A DNA stretch of 64,000 bases from Pycnococcus provasolii (GCA_938743325.2 OW568882.1:558001-622000); one strand, 5' to 3'; positions 1 to 10,396 are shown, numbered from the stretch's first letter. Notes: generated from the letters alone by a model not told the origin. Numbers and translations are program-made.

Positions 1-766
1 CCCTCGTGTACGGTCGATGCGGATGGCATGGAATGTCGTGACGGTACGTCGCGTCACTCGCGCACACATCCTGCACCTCGTCGAGCACGAGCCGTCGCCA
101 CGGCTTATGACCTGACTCTGTGTGCTGCTCGGGCATGAAAAGCGGCCCAACGAACAACGGTCCTTTATAGCCTTGGCTCACAAACACTGCTGCATTTTTG
201 TAGCGCTGCCTGGTTCCTTCGTCGAGATGTTTTTCAACCACAACATCATTTCCAAGCCGATTCTTGCCTAGCTTGAAAGCCTTTCTGAAGTCGTAGTGCA
301 CGCGCTCCTGCTTGAGTACATCCTTGGCATCGACGAGAACGAGAGTCCTGTTGTTCACGTGTCCAAGTTTTGCTGCCGCAACGTACGCGTCGACGCCCTC
401 AATCACCTTGACGTGCACACCGTCATCGCCGCAGAATTTGCTCGCTTCTGTTGCCCACTGGCGCAGGAGGTGGCTCGGCGCGACGACGAGGTTCGCGCCT
501 TTGGTGTTGTCAGCAGGTTCGGAGACGATCATCGCGAGTATCACAGCCGTTTTCCCCATTCCGACTCCGTCGGCGAGACAGCCACCCTTGACTTCGTAGT
601 TGAGGAACGTGTTGAAGTTGGAGGCCGCGAACGCGGGATTTCGTTCGACGGCAAGGCACCTGTGCAGGGTACGGAGCTGGTGCGGCTGTAGAGGCAAGTT
701 CAGGGAAGGAGGCTGAGGCGCACGAGGTGCGTTCGTGGGCAGGATGGGTATGCGGAACGCCGCCAT
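1..766 (-). CDS. SNF2-type helicase/ATPase, N-terminal part (runs off the left edge)
   Basis: An open minus-strand frame runs from an ATG at 766 to the window edge, about 255 codons. The protein opens with a short Pro-rich leader. It then shows LQPHQLRTLHRC, the lead-in typical of SNF2 ATPases; GGCLADGVGMGKTAV, the Walker A or motif I region (usual form DEMGLGKT); a segment VVAPSHLLRQW that fits motif Ia; and LVLDEVQD, the Walker B or DEAH-box position. Known members of this family use ATP to remodel chromatin or other protein-DNA complexes. The family and order of motifs are seen; the exact subfamily cannot be told because the second helicase lobe lies outside. DGVG for DEMG and DEVQ for DEAH are atypical, so a specialised or virus-like SNF2 branch is possible. 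Two in-frame stops lie just upstream of 841-900, which supports the ATG at 766 unless there is an upstream exon. Confidence 0.8.
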   Translation of the reverse strand, partial: MAAFRIPILPTNAPRAPQPPSLNLPLQPHQLRTLHRCLAVERNPAFAASNFNTFLNYEVKGGCLADGVGMGKTAVILAMIVSEPADNTKGANLVVAPSHLLRQWATEASKFCGDDGVHVKVIEGVDAYVAAAKLGHVNNRTLVLVDAKDVLKQERVHYDFRKAFKLGKNRLGNDVVVEKHLDEGTRQRYKNAAVFVSQGYKGPLFVGPLFMPEQHTESGHKPWRRLVLDEVQDVCASDATYRHDIPCHPHRPYTR

Positions 767-2158
767 TGGCGCTGGCAAGAATGAGAATGGCGTGCGCGTG
801 CGGGACTTCAAGAACGTCTTCAGGCGCGAACGAGAACGAGGAGGTGAAGTACGGTTTGAACCGAAATATTATTCCAACATTCCTCAAAAGGGGGTTCGCC
901 GTGGTGATTTTTCCAAACCCCGAATAATCATGCGTTCGTTCCTTCATCGATTCCTGTGCGATTCATGCCATATTGAGTCAATGAGTCCCAGGCAGGCGCC
1001 TCCGACCTCTCCCAAAGCAAAGTCCCTCTCAAGGTACTGTACAGTACAGTTTGTACGTGAAATGGTAGGCAGTAGTTCTTAAGTACGGTCCAACAAGCTC
1101 GCTGAAACCCTGAAAAATGCGAAGGAGCTTAAAAAAGTAAAAACGATTAAGGTTAGGAAGGAGGATCCGTACCGGAGGAGCAGTGAGCACCTGCTCCTTC
1201 TCCTCCTGAAGAGCGCCTCTGGAGTAGTCTGGACAAGAAAGGAAAGCTGTGAGGCGTTGACCGCGGCCCCCTCCACTCCACTCCACTGCTCAAGCCACAG
1301 TCCCCTGTCAAGTCTAAAGCAGGAAGCAACACAGTCATGTGATCCTAAAGGTGACCAGTCAACGCCACCCTTCTTTCCTCAAAAAGAAGTTTGCGGCAAA
1401 CCTCAAAACCCGATGGTTTGGCTTTGGTGGTTTCAACCCGTTGTTGATTGATGCCTACAGTGATCACCTTACACTCTTACAGTATTCTTCCGCCTTACCT
1501 TTACATATTCAGTATTCATATTCAGTATTCTGTGCATCAATCTGCGTATTCACTTCTTCTTCCAACAAACAAACAAACGTCCCTCCAGGAGTCCAGGGGC
1601 CCACTCGTGACTTCAGAGTTCAGAGTTCAGACGTTGACGTTGACGTTGCCGAGTTCAGCTGCTCTTCCCTTGCCCCTTGCCCCTTGCCCCTTGCAAAAGA
1701 AAGCCGCGTCCCGTCAAAGTTTGGACACGCTCAAAGAAGCCGAAGAAAGACCTCTCAAGAGGAAGCAAGGCACTCTCGAAGGTCAGCGCTTCTTTGTCCT
1801 CTTAAGGTTAGCCTTCAAGGTCAAGGTCAAGGTCGTTAGTTGCCGCGCACCTTAATACCTTTACATAGTTCTTAAGAGTCGTCCCAGGGGGCCTTAAAAC
1901 AACAAACAACACCTAAGTGGTCGCCTTAAGGTCTCACTCAAAAGCTTATCTTATCAAAAGTTATCTTAAGTTTAAGTTTGCTTACTATTTTACCTTAGGC
2001 GAGTGTGTCTCGCACTTTCCGTCTTTCTCACTCGTTCTCGTTCTCGTTCTCGTTCTCGTTCTCGTTCTGAACTTTTGGTTTCTGATATATTAAAAAAAAA
2101 GGTCGCTGCTCAGAGTTCATTCTCTCTCTCTCTCTCGCTCGAAGATAGATACTTATCA
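767..2158. other. Divergent intergenic region
   Basis: About 1.4 kb between the SNF2 start and the kinesin start, both transcribed away from it. It holds ACAGTAC-type palindromes near 1033-1052, several CTTAAG and ACCTTA motifs between 1800 and 2000, a CTCGTT microsatellite at about 2035-2068 and a TC run at about 2120-2137 just before the kinesin ATG. No open frame in it looks coding. Confidence 0.6.
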
Positions 2159-4966
2159 ATGACGAAGGGCCGCGTTCTCGTGTACGCGCGATCCCGCCCG
2201 TTCCTCGCGCGCGAGGATGGGGACAGCGCGTGCGTGCACATGGACAGCAACACCAACAAAGTCACGGTGACGCTCGAGGACGAAGGCGCCATGGACCGCG
2301 TGCTCGCGGGTGGGGCGGCCGAGGCGCGAAGCACAGCCAAGGACTTCCAGTACGACGGCGTCTTCGACCCGGAGGCTGACCAAAAAAGCGTGTACGAGGC
2401 TGTGGGAAAACCTGTGCTGCGTGACGTCCTGCAAGGGTACAACGGAAGCATACTCGCGTACGGGCAGACAGGATCAGGCAAGACGCACAGCCTGCTCAAC
2501 ACGGGAGGACGAGACGGGTCCGCGCCCAAGGAGGCTGGACTCCTCCCGCGCGTCGTCGCCGCGCTATTCATACACATCTCCAGCGACGTGAAGAGCGTGT
2601 ACGGAGTTGAGGTGGCCATGTTCCAAATCTACAACGACACCATCGACGACCTGCTCGTCGAGGGGCACGCGCAGGGTAAGGGCGCGAACCTGCTGTGCCA
2701 GAAGGGCGGCAACGTGCTCGGGCTCACGTGGACGCAGTGCAAGTCGCCAGACGAGCTGCTCAAGGCATTCGCCAAGGGGCGCAACAACATCGTCTACGCG
2801 GAAACAAAAATGAACAAGGCGTCCAGCCGCAGCCACGCCGTCTTCCAGATCAAGGTGAGCAAACGCGACCGCGCCATAGACAAGAGCCAGACGGGCACGA
2901 AGATGCGCATGACGATGGGAAAGCTCACGATCGTCGACCTCGCGGGTAGCGAGCGCATCAAGAAGAGCGGCGTGCAGGGCCAGCAGCTGAAGGAGGCTGT
3001 GAACATCAACGGCAGCTTGCTGGCATTCGGAAACGTCGTCAGCGCGCTCGCGGAGAAGAAGAAGTTCATCCCGTACCGCGACTCGAAGCTCACGCAGATC
3101 CTCGAGGACTCGATGGGCGGAAACTCAAAGACGTCGCTACTCGTTTGCATGTCGCCCTCGCAGGAGAGCTCGAACGAAACGCTCAGCACGCTCGAGTTCG
3201 CGAGCCGCGCGATGAAGGTGGAGGTGGACGCGTCCATCAACGAGGGAACGGTTACTGTGGACGCCGGCCGGCTCGCCGCGGATCTCGCGGGCGAAGGCAT
3301 CAACGAGGAGCTTAAGCAGCAGCACAAGATGATGCAGCAGCTCGAAAAGAGCATGAAGGAGAAGGCTGCGAAAGACAAGGCGGTGGCGGAGAAGGCGACG
3401 AAAGAACTTGACGAGAAGAAGAAGGAGGCTGAGAAGGCTGTGCGCGAGAGCAGCGCGCTCGTCAATAAGTGGAAGGAGGCGGCGGATGCCGCGACGAAGA
3501 AAGAGAAGGAGGCTGCGACAAAGGCGGCCAAGGCACTCGAGCAAAGGGATGCCGAGATGTCGAAGAAAGTGAAGGAGCTTGAGGCGAAGGTTGCGGAAGC
3601 GGCCGAGGCGAAAGAGATCAAGGCGAAACTGAGCGCCAAGGATGGCGAGGTGCTTGCGCTAAAGGAGCAGCTGCGTCAGACGAAGGATGAACTTGCGGCG
3701 GTGCGGCAGGCCATGACGAAAGATGCCGATGAACGCGTGGCGGCGGCGGCGGCGACGCATAACGACGAGTTTGCTGCCCTGCGCCGCGAGCGCGACCACG
3801 CCGTGGAGGAGCACGCGACAGCGGAGCGGGAAAAGAAGGACGCCGAGACTAAAGTAGCTGAGCTTGCGGCGGAGGTGGCGACATGGAAGCAGCGCGTCGA
3901 GGCCGTGGCGGCGTCCGCTGCCTCCGACACCAAGACGAAGCTGGACGCTGCTGCGAAGCGCGCCAAGTCGGAGCTCGATGCGGCAGTTGAGGCGGCGGAG
4001 AAGCGAGGCGCTGAGGCTGCGAATGTGCAGGCTGCAAAGGTGCTTGAGACGCGCGCAAGCGTGTGGGCAAGGGAGAAGTCGGATGTGGTAAAAGCTCACG
4101 AGGCGGAGGTGGCGACATGGAAGCAGCGCGTCGAGGCTGTGGCGGTGTCCGCTGCCACCGACACCAAGACGAAGCTGGACGCTGCCGCGAAGCGCGCCAA
4201 GTCGGAGCTCGATGCGGCAGTTGCGGCGGCGGAGAAGCGCGGTGTTGAGACTGCAAACGTGCAGGCTGCAAAGGTGCTTGAGACGCGCGCAAGCGCGTGG
4301 GCAAAGGAAAAGTCGGATGTGGTTAAGACGTACGAGGCGGAGGTGGCGACATGGAAGCAGCGCATCGAGGATGTGAAATCCGAAGCAGCATCCGAGCTCA
4401 AGGCGAAGCTGGACGCTGCCGCGAAGCGCACCAAGGCGGAGATCGAGGCGGCGGAGACGGCGGCGAAGGAAGCGCAGGACAAGTTGGTCGCCGAGGAAGG
4501 CAAGAGACAGCGCCGCCAGAGTGTGGCGTTCGCCGCCGCACGCTGCGCGCTCGCGATGAGGGCGACGAGCGCGCAGGAGGATCTCGAGGCACTCAAGCTT
4601 CGCTTCGAAACGCGGGAACCTCGCAAGGAGGATGTGGCGGCGATGAAGACGATGAGCACGACGCTGCAGCAAAAGGAAATGGCGGCAAAGAAACTTGCCC
4701 TCGAGAAGAAGCAGATGGAGATGGAGATGGAGAATCGCGATATGAACGACGCGATCTTCTCCGGCGCCGGTGGCCGAGGCGTCGGCGGTGCTGGGCGACG
4801 ACCGATGAGTGCCCACATAGCCGCGCTGCAGGCCAAGGCGGCTGCAAGGGCATCTCAAAGGGCCGCGGCGCCCGCACCCGCATTCGCAGCCGCACGTGCG
4901 CCATCCGCCCCATCAAAGCGGACCATGCTGCCGCGGGTTCCCACCACCACCACCGTTGGTTTGTAG
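2159..4966 (+). CDS. Kinesin motor protein with C-terminal coiled coil
   Basis: A 935-residue protein with an N-terminal kinesin motor, an ATP-driven microtubule motor. The motor opens with VLVYARSRPF. The P-loop GQTGSGKTHS is near residue 101, switch I NKASSRSHAVF near 218 and switch II LTIVDLAGSER near 256. After about residue 360 the protein is a long Ala/Lys/Glu-rich coiled coil containing a 78-residue tandem repeat, then a Gly/Ala/Pro-rich tail. The frame stays open upstream to 2003, but that extension encodes an Arg-Ser run from a CTCGTT microsatellite, so the ATG at 2159 right before the motor is chosen. An N-terminal motor implies plus-end movement by family rule. I cannot assign a kinesin class. 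It converges with the next gene, the two stops lying 104 bp apart. Confidence 0.93.
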   Translation: MTKGRVLVYARSRPFLAREDGDSACVHMDSNTNKVTVTLEDEGAMDRVLAGGAAEARSTAKDFQYDGVFDPEADQKSVYEAVGKPVLRDVLQGYNGSILAYGQTGSGKTHSLLNTGGRDGSAPKEAGLLPRVVAALFIHISSDVKSVYGVEVAMFQIYNDTIDDLLVEGHAQGKGANLLCQKGGNVLGLTWTQCKSPDELLKAFAKGRNNIVYAETKMNKASSRSHAVFQIKVSKRDRAIDKSQTGTKMRMTMGKLTIVDLAGSERIKKSGVQGQQLKEAVNINGSLLAFGNVVSALAEKKKFIPYRDSKLTQILEDSMGGNSKTSLLVCMSPSQESSNETLSTLEFASRAMKVEVDASINEGTVTVDAGRLAADLAGEGINEELKQQHKMMQQLEKSMKEKAAKDKAVAEKATKELDEKKKEAEKAVRESSALVNKWKEAADAATKKEKEAATKAAKALEQRDAEMSKKVKELEAKVAEAAEAKEIKAKLSAKDGEVLALKEQLRQTKDELAAVRQAMTKDADERVAAAAATHNDEFAALRRERDHAVEEHATAEREKKDAETKVAELAAEVATWKQRVEAVAASAASDTKTKLDAAAKRAKSELDAAVEAAEKRGAEAANVQAAKVLETRASVWAREKSDVVKAHEAEVATWKQRVEAVAVSAATDTKTKLDAAAKRAKSELDAAVAAAEKRGVETANVQAAKVLETRASAWAKEKSDVVKTYEAEVATWKQRIEDVKSEAASELKAKLDAAAKRTKAEIEAAETAAKEAQDKLVAEEGKRQRRQSVAFAAARCALAMRATSAQEDLEALKLRFETREPRKEDVAAMKTMSTTLQQKEMAAKKLALEKKQMEMEMENRDMNDAIFSGAGGRGVGGAGRRPMSAHIAALQAKAAARASQRAAAPAPAFAAARAPSAPSKRTMLPRVPTTTTVGL
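3872..4480 (+). repeat. 234-bp tandem repeat inside the kinesin tail
   Basis: The segment starting EVATWKQR recurs at 3872, 4106 and 4340, an exact spacing of 234 bp (78 residues). The first two units are nearly identical; the third diverges after about 45 residues. The period keeps both reading frame and coiled-coil phase possible. Confidence 0.85.
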
Positions 4967-5070
4967 AAAGTGTAATCTCTCAAAGCGTGTTTTTGGGTGT
5001 GTTTAATCTAAAATTAATTTTTCCTATTTGAGTGCAACATATATCTAGTTACTTGGCGATCACACCAAAA

Positions 5071-7443
5071 TCACTGTCCATCTCCTCGTCGGTTGTAATA
5101 CGACGGCAACGAAGCCGCACCACCCTCGTCGAGGATGCGCTTCAAATAAGCCTGCTCCGCGTCGTCGAGCGCATTTTCAGCCGCATCCTCCGAGGGTTGG
5201 TCAACAATTCTATGGAGGATACCATACTCGTCCTTGTTGAGCGACGCTTTGAGCACCGATGCCTCGTCGCCCACCGGAGCATAGTACCTGCGATGCGGAG
5301 TACCTGGCGTGAAATTGATGCGAACTGGCGCAAACCTCGGGATCGCGTCTGCGGGGACGATTGCCGAGCGATGTGCGCCACGTGTGCTGGGGAATGGCAC
5401 GTTCGCTCCTTTGCGGTACGTTTTAGCGACAGCCTCAAGTTTCTCGTACCTCCGTTCCGCACGTCGCAGCTCCTCTGATAACGCATCGTCATATCGTTTC
5501 AATACTTCGGCAGCGCCAGTAAATGTGCGCTCACGATGCCGTCGGCCTGGCCTTGCCGGTGGGGGCGTTGGCTCAACCGCGACATCTTCAGCCTCCGCAG
5601 CTCCCTCCTCATTCTCTGTGGGGTGTTCTGCGGGCTCCGCGGCGTCGTCGTCCTGCGGCGTATCGTCGAGAGGTTTCGTATCATTGGCGGCGGCAGTGGC
5701 GGGCGGCGTATCGTCGAGGAACTTTTTGCCACCGGCGCGGGCAGGTGGCAGGCCGCCACCTGCAAGCACCGGTCGGCGCGGCCCCGCGTTGGCAGTGCTC
5801 ACGCGCGACGGACGCGTGGAGGATGCCGTAGTCTGCGGCCGCCGTCGCCGTGCTCTTGGGCTCAATGGGCCCGTTGACGGCGGACTGATCCTTGGACCCG
5901 CGGTGCTGTTGAACAAGCGCGGGTGGCTTCCCGCGAGCGCGAAGTTTTGCTTCGCCTTTGGCTTCACCTCGCCCGGGTACAAACTCGTTGGCACGGTGAT
6001 TGGCCGCGCGGAGAGTGGCATTGTCGGCATATTGCTGTCCAGCGTATCGCCAAGGTCTGAATCGCGAACGTGGTAAACGCCGCTTGCAATGATGTTGTGG
6101 TCGAACGTGAACGGGTAAGCGAGCGGAGGAAGCGGCTCTGTTCTGGTGGTGCCACGCGGCACCGGCCCTCCCGGCAGCGGCGCCCAGCTCGGCTCGTATG
6201 CCGACGCGGGATTTTCCTTCTCGAGGCGGCTCAGCATTTCGTTGTTGAGCTGCAGGCTCGCCTCCGTGCACATCGCGCACGTCTTGTACAGGAACGTCGG
6301 GTCCGTTCTGAGCGCGTCGTACTCCTCCTGCTCAAGCGTCGGCTCCGCGAGTGCGAGCACGGGCGGTATGGCGTTGCGCACCTCCTCAGGCTCACCCTTG
6401 GTTCGCGCCTCGTGGTCGAGTATGACAAACTTGTACGAGATCTCGACGCGATCTTCGACGGAGTGCAGCTTTCCCGTGTAGCAGCAGAGGAACCAGTCGC
6501 TGCGCAGGTTGTGCATAATCTCCGGGATGGGGTCGTCCTCCGTCTTGTTCGCCTTCTCGAGGTCCTTCGGCCGCGGCGGGACGAGGTAGCGGCTCCGTCT
6601 CTTGAGCGAGAAGTTGGGCTCGAGGTTGACGGGCAGCACCGGCCGGCACGTCCACTCCCCGCTCGCGAGCCTCAGCGACGAGCACCAGAGGAACCACAGC
6701 TTGCCCTTGCTGTCGAGCCGGAAGTGCGCGCACATGCGGCTGATGCGAAACTTGCGCCCGCTGCTTTCGTACACGTGCTCGACTATGCTGTTGCACACGC
6801 GCTGCACCTGCGCCGCGAGCGTGGTTCCCGTGAGCGGACTTGCGTCGCTGAGGTGTTCCTCTCCGTCGAAGGTGGACGCTCGCAGTGCGGGCTCCGCGCG
6901 TCGATCTGTGAGTGGCTTGCGCGCGACGCGCCGCTCGAGCAGGCACACCTGCGGGCTCCACGCCGCCCTGATGGTATTTGCGCGCGTACCCTTCGGCTCG
7001 ACCCATCTCTGCAGCACGCCGTTGTTGGACTTTGTTCCGTGGAAGAGGAAGTGCTTCAGTCCATCCTCGTCGAAGTACTCGACTTCCGTTTTGTCGAAGC
7101 TGGTCAAGTGCGGTCCGTGCGGCAGGAGCGCATCCTCCGGCTCTGTCGAGTGTATGTGGTACGCGACGATTCCCGACGTGTTCTTGGCCCCCTTTTTGGT
7201 GAACTCGGCGAGCACGTTGTTGTTGACGACGTTGATTTTGTTTTTTCTCTTCAGCACACCTCTTTCTTTCGCGGATGTGAAGAACCAGTACGCCGCTTGC
7301 CTGTACTTGTAGACGACGGTGTCTGGCACGTTCAGGCCTGGGCACGTCGTTCCCGCGGCGTTTTTGCGCCAGAGGAAGTTGTACAGGAGCTCGACGCACC
7401 CGTCGGCATCCGTGAGCGGGTTCACCTCGAACTCCGCGGACAT
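5071..7443 (-). CDS. Large conserved-looking protein of unknown function
   Basis: A 790-residue intronless protein that I do not recognise. The start is taken at the ATG at 7443 (MSAEFEVNPL); an in-frame ATG at 7500 would add a short hydrophobic leader. The first 420 residues look like a folded domain rich in Trp, Cys and aromatic residues, with stretches such as VVYKYRQAAYWFF, KHFLFHGTKSNNGVLQRW, WSPQVCLLERRV and LWFLWCSSLRL. The middle (about 480-620) is disordered, Pro/Arg/Ala-rich and acidic. The last 150 residues are again ordered and include YEKLEAVAKTYRKG and RRYYAPVGDEA. Codon use and the lack of stops over 2.4 kb support a real gene. No catalytic motif is evident, so no function is proposed. 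Confidence 0.75.
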   Translation of the reverse strand: MSAEFEVNPLTDADGCVELLYNFLWRKNAAGTTCPGLNVPDTVVYKYRQAAYWFFTSAKERGVLKRKNKINVVNNNVLAEFTKKGAKNTSGIVAYHIHSTEPEDALLPHGPHLTSFDKTEVEYFDEDGLKHFLFHGTKSNNGVLQRWVEPKGTRANTIRAAWSPQVCLLERRVARKPLTDRRAEPALRASTFDGEEHLSDASPLTGTTLAAQVQRVCNSIVEHVYESSGRKFRISRMCAHFRLDSKGKLWFLWCSSLRLASGEWTCRPVLPVNLEPNFSLKRRSRYLVPPRPKDLEKANKTEDDPIPEIMHNLRSDWFLCCYTGKLHSVEDRVEISYKFVILDHEARTKGEPEEVRNAIPPVLALAEPTLEQEEYDALRTDPTFLYKTCAMCTEASLQLNNEMLSRLEKENPASAYEPSWAPLPGGPVPRGTTRTEPLPPLAYPFTFDHNIIASGVYHVRDSDLGDTLDSNMPTMPLSARPITVPTSLYPGEVKPKAKQNFALAGSHPRLFNSTAGPRISPPSTGPLSPRARRRRPQTTASSTRPSRVSTANAGPRRPVLAGGGLPPARAGGKKFLDDTPPATAAANDTKPLDDTPQDDDAAEPAEHPTENEEGAAEAEDVAVEPTPPPARPGRRHRERTFTGAAEVLKRYDDALSEELRRAERRYEKLEAVAKTYRKGANVPFPSTRGAHRSAIVPADAIPRFAPVRINFTPGTPHRRYYAPVGDEASVLKASLNKDEYGILHRIVDQPSEDAAENALDDAEQAYLKRILDEGGAASLPSYYNRRGDGQ

Positions 7444-8580
7444 ATGGCACAGCACAGCACACGATACAGCGGCCACGAACACGAACACAGCACTACACAC
7501 GCAAGTTCAGTGAGATACGCAGATACACGCACACACACGAACGATATAAAATAGGAATATACTTATTTATACACGTCCGTCTCCGAGTCGCTTAGAAAAC
7601 GGGTCCCTCTCGAAAGTCGAAAGGTGCGTTTTCTAAAAAGAACAGGTTACAGGGCGCTCTCACTGCACTGCCAACTGCACTGCACTGGGACACTGGGTCC
7701 GTCCGTCCGTCGCTGAAACGTCGCTGACTGACTGAAGAACTGAAGGGAAGCGCTTGCACAGTCGCACTCCACTCCACTCCACTGATCGTCTCACCTCTCA
7801 CCTCTCCTCAACCAGCTGAGCCTCAGGGAACAACCACTCAACCAGCTGACCCGCGGACTGGACTGGCGATATGAAGTTGTCTCGAGTTATTTATTCTTCA
7901 GCTTGCAATGAAGCAAGCAGTTGGCTGGAGTTGTCTCGAGTTGCCTCGCACGGTAGTACTACTGTACGGGTCATTTTACCGGTCAGCCTTGCTTGAGTGG
8001 TATCCTTCGCGCACGCTCTATCTAAGGACTGGCGCGCTCCTTGCAACTCCTGCACTCCATTGTAGTACCTTTACAGTACTACTGTACTATTCCTCGGTTG
8101 GTCAAGCATCATCAGGCTGTATCAGTCGTATCCACTATCCTGTCGTTGCATCCTGAAGTTGGACTTGGGATTTGCGAAACATTTTGACTGTACTGTGTGG
8201 CGTCAAGTGTTTGGCATGCATGGTATCTTTACTCACGCTTCACGGCACTTCCCAGTTCCCATAGGTGGGTACCCTAGAAGGGGAGGATTGACCAAAAGTC
8301 GTTCCTCCGTTGTCTGCACTCGTTGAACGTACCACTTGAGCAATGAGCACTCCTGCATAGTCTACCTTAGGAATAATTGCATACAGCTAGGACTTGGGAG
8401 GACCGTTGACAGTATGTACTACGGGTACCGGGTAGGTAAGTTTGACGACCGACCCTCGTGACCGAGGCACGCAAGCGAGCATACAATACAGTAGTTCTAC
8501 ATAAGTGAGAGGCTGAAAGGGGGCCCACTAAAGGTGTACCTGCCAAAGGTTCCCCAGGCAGGTTAGGGTATGTAAAGGGC
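7444..8580. other. Intergenic region
   Basis: About 1.1 kb of lower-GC DNA upstream of the unknown minus-strand gene and of the MscS-type locus. It contains short direct repeats (ACTCC, CAACCAGCTGA), ACTACTGTAC/GTAGTAC motifs near 7951 and 8063-8090, and no open frame that looks coding. Confidence 0.5.
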
Positions 8581-8621
8581 TAAGGGTTAGGGTTAGGGTT
8601 AGAGTTAGGGTTAGGGTTAGG
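8581..8621 (+). repeat. Interstitial telomere-type repeat (TTAGGG)
   Basis: About six TTAGGG units, one with a single change (TTAGAG). It lies just upstream of the MscS-type locus. Confidence 0.85.
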
Positions 8622-8648
8622 TGTCGAGCGTATCTCCGGAGCACCCGT

Positions 8649-10025
8649 GTGAATATTCTGTACACGGCCGGTCATATGTTGCCGGCGAATCATATCAGGC
8701 AGCGCACGTACACCGTCGGCAAGCACAGCACGAGCACGAGCGGGTCTTTACAGAAATGGCACTACATAAAAGTACGCGTGATGGGAACTCAAGCGACGCC
8801 ATCAACGATGCCGCATTGCGAAAACGCAATCAACGAAGCACTCCAGCAGCTCTTCGGGAACGTCGGAGGGGCTGTGCCGTTTGAAGTCGTCGTGACGTCG
8901 TCAAAACGAGAAAGAAAGAAAGACGAGACGACGACGATCCTTAAAACCGTACCTGGAGAACCGACGAGGAAACTTATGTCAGCCATCGCTTTCACGCCGT
9001 CCACCATTCTCGTCGCGTCGTCAACGTACCTGCTCACTTTGCTCGAAGATGTCGTATAACAGTACTTTCGCAACCGCCTCGCGCCCGCTGGATGCACGTG
9101 CGCCGCCGAGAGGGACGCGGTGCGAGCACGCTGGTGCGTCAGCCTTGTGCACGGCGCATTCAGCTTAGTGGATTGACGCACTTCCTTCCTAACGAAGGAC
9201 GAGGAACACTGCGTGGAGCTCTCTTTGTATGGACGCACACCGACAAGTTTGCGGATATCATCGACAAAGCTGGGCTTGTCAACAAGTGCTCTGTTCTATG
9301 CCTTGCTTGGGCAGCACTAAACGTGACGAAGGCGCCAATCCGTGAAGTGCGCGCGGTGGTTGCGGAGAGCATCGTCGATTCTCGGTTCCGCTCACAGACT
9401 CTGTCCACCCTCTTGCTGCTCGACCGAGTGCTCACCACCGTACCGGTTGCGTTGCCGTTGATTGTCGCTTACCTAAGCCACTCGAACGGTCCTCTCGTCA
9501 CCTCGATCGGTGGGTTGGTCGGCCTCGCACTTGGCTTGGGGTCCCAAGATGCCGCGAAAAGCTTCGTTGCGGGAGTCAGCCTGTTGTGGCGACAACCGTT
9601 CGCCGTGGGTGACGCCATCGAAATACCATCACTCAAGGTGTTTGGAAAGCTGCTCCAATTCGGCATTTTCAATTCGGTGATTGAGGATTTGGACGGTCGA
9701 CCCGTGACGGTTCCCAATGCCGCGCTCGCAGCTGGTGCCGTGGTGAATCGTAGTCGAGCCCGCTTGCGTTTGTGCAGGCTCGACATATTGGTCATGCCGC
9801 CGTCATCCTCGCAGCTTCGCTCATTTCTGGAAGATGCGCGACGCAACATCCATCACTTGTGACGGCGTTGGCATCACGGCAAAGGTGATGGTAAAGAACG
9901 ACGCCACGTTCGACGCAACAAAGGGAGACCTTTGTTACGCGAAGTTGCTGGAAAGCGCGGAGAAGCATGAAGTGGAGCTCTCCTTCGAAAAGAGGATCGT
10001 CCTTCAGCCTCCGGCGTCCGAATGA
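8649..10025 (+). pseudogene. MscS-type mechanosensitive channel, broken across frames
   Basis: Three overlapping plus-strand frames together look like one small-conductance mechanosensitive channel gene. The frame of 9092-9862 carries membrane-like segments (TVPVALPLIVAYLSH, SIGGLVGLALGLGSQDAAK), then RQPFAVGDAIEI and DLDGRPVTVPN followed by VVNRSRA, which match the MscS pore-lining helix and beta domain. The C-terminal alpha/beta part (SITCDGVGITAKVMV) is in another frame that ends at 10025, so a one-base shift lies near 9840. The N-terminal part (8649-9059) ends in a stop and is also out of register. No GT-AG intron that would join the parts is obvious to me. Pseudogene, sequencing indels or missed small introns are all possible. 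If working, it would release ions on membrane stretch. Confidence 0.6.
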
Positions 10026-10396
10026 ATCAATGTAAAGTAAATGCGTACTTTTTTCCGAGGTAATACTGTACATAGGTCGAGAAAAAAAAAGGTCCCTCTG
10101 GGATCCCGCTCTGGCACAGAACTTTTGAAGTCGGCGCCATTTTTATGTTTCACTTCACTATTGGTCAACCCAAAACGTCCTCATTTTTATAACGGAAACA
10201 AAAAGTGAAGGTTGCAAAATGACGCGCATGTCCTGCCCGTCTTTTTCAGACATTTGTTTCCGACTTGCGGTGGGTGGAAGCGTTTTAAAATGGACGATTT
10301 GGGTTTGATAGAGTTGGTGTTTAATTTGTAATAAGTTACAAGTTGTAATTTAAATTTAGGATAATCATTAAGAAGTCTGATCTGCGTCGTCTCGTC

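Noticed and set aside
2003-2158. 52-residue N-terminal extension of the kinesin
   Set aside because: It encodes Arg-Ser repeats from a CTCGTT microsatellite and a TC run; the motor begins immediately after the ATG at 2159.
3659-4858. 399-codon minus-strand open frame opposite the kinesin tail
   Set aside because: It is antisense to a strongly supported coiled coil. High GC at third positions removes stops on the opposite strand; composition is His/Arg/Leu-rich without motifs.
6070-7554. 494-codon plus-strand and 356-codon minus-strand frames over the unknown gene
   Set aside because: Arg-rich translations in shadow frames of a gene with better amino-acid balance; no motif.
9830-9860. Programmed ribosomal frameshift in the MscS-type gene
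   Set aside because: No slippery heptamer or downstream structure is evident and a second break lies upstream, so decay or sequence error is simpler.
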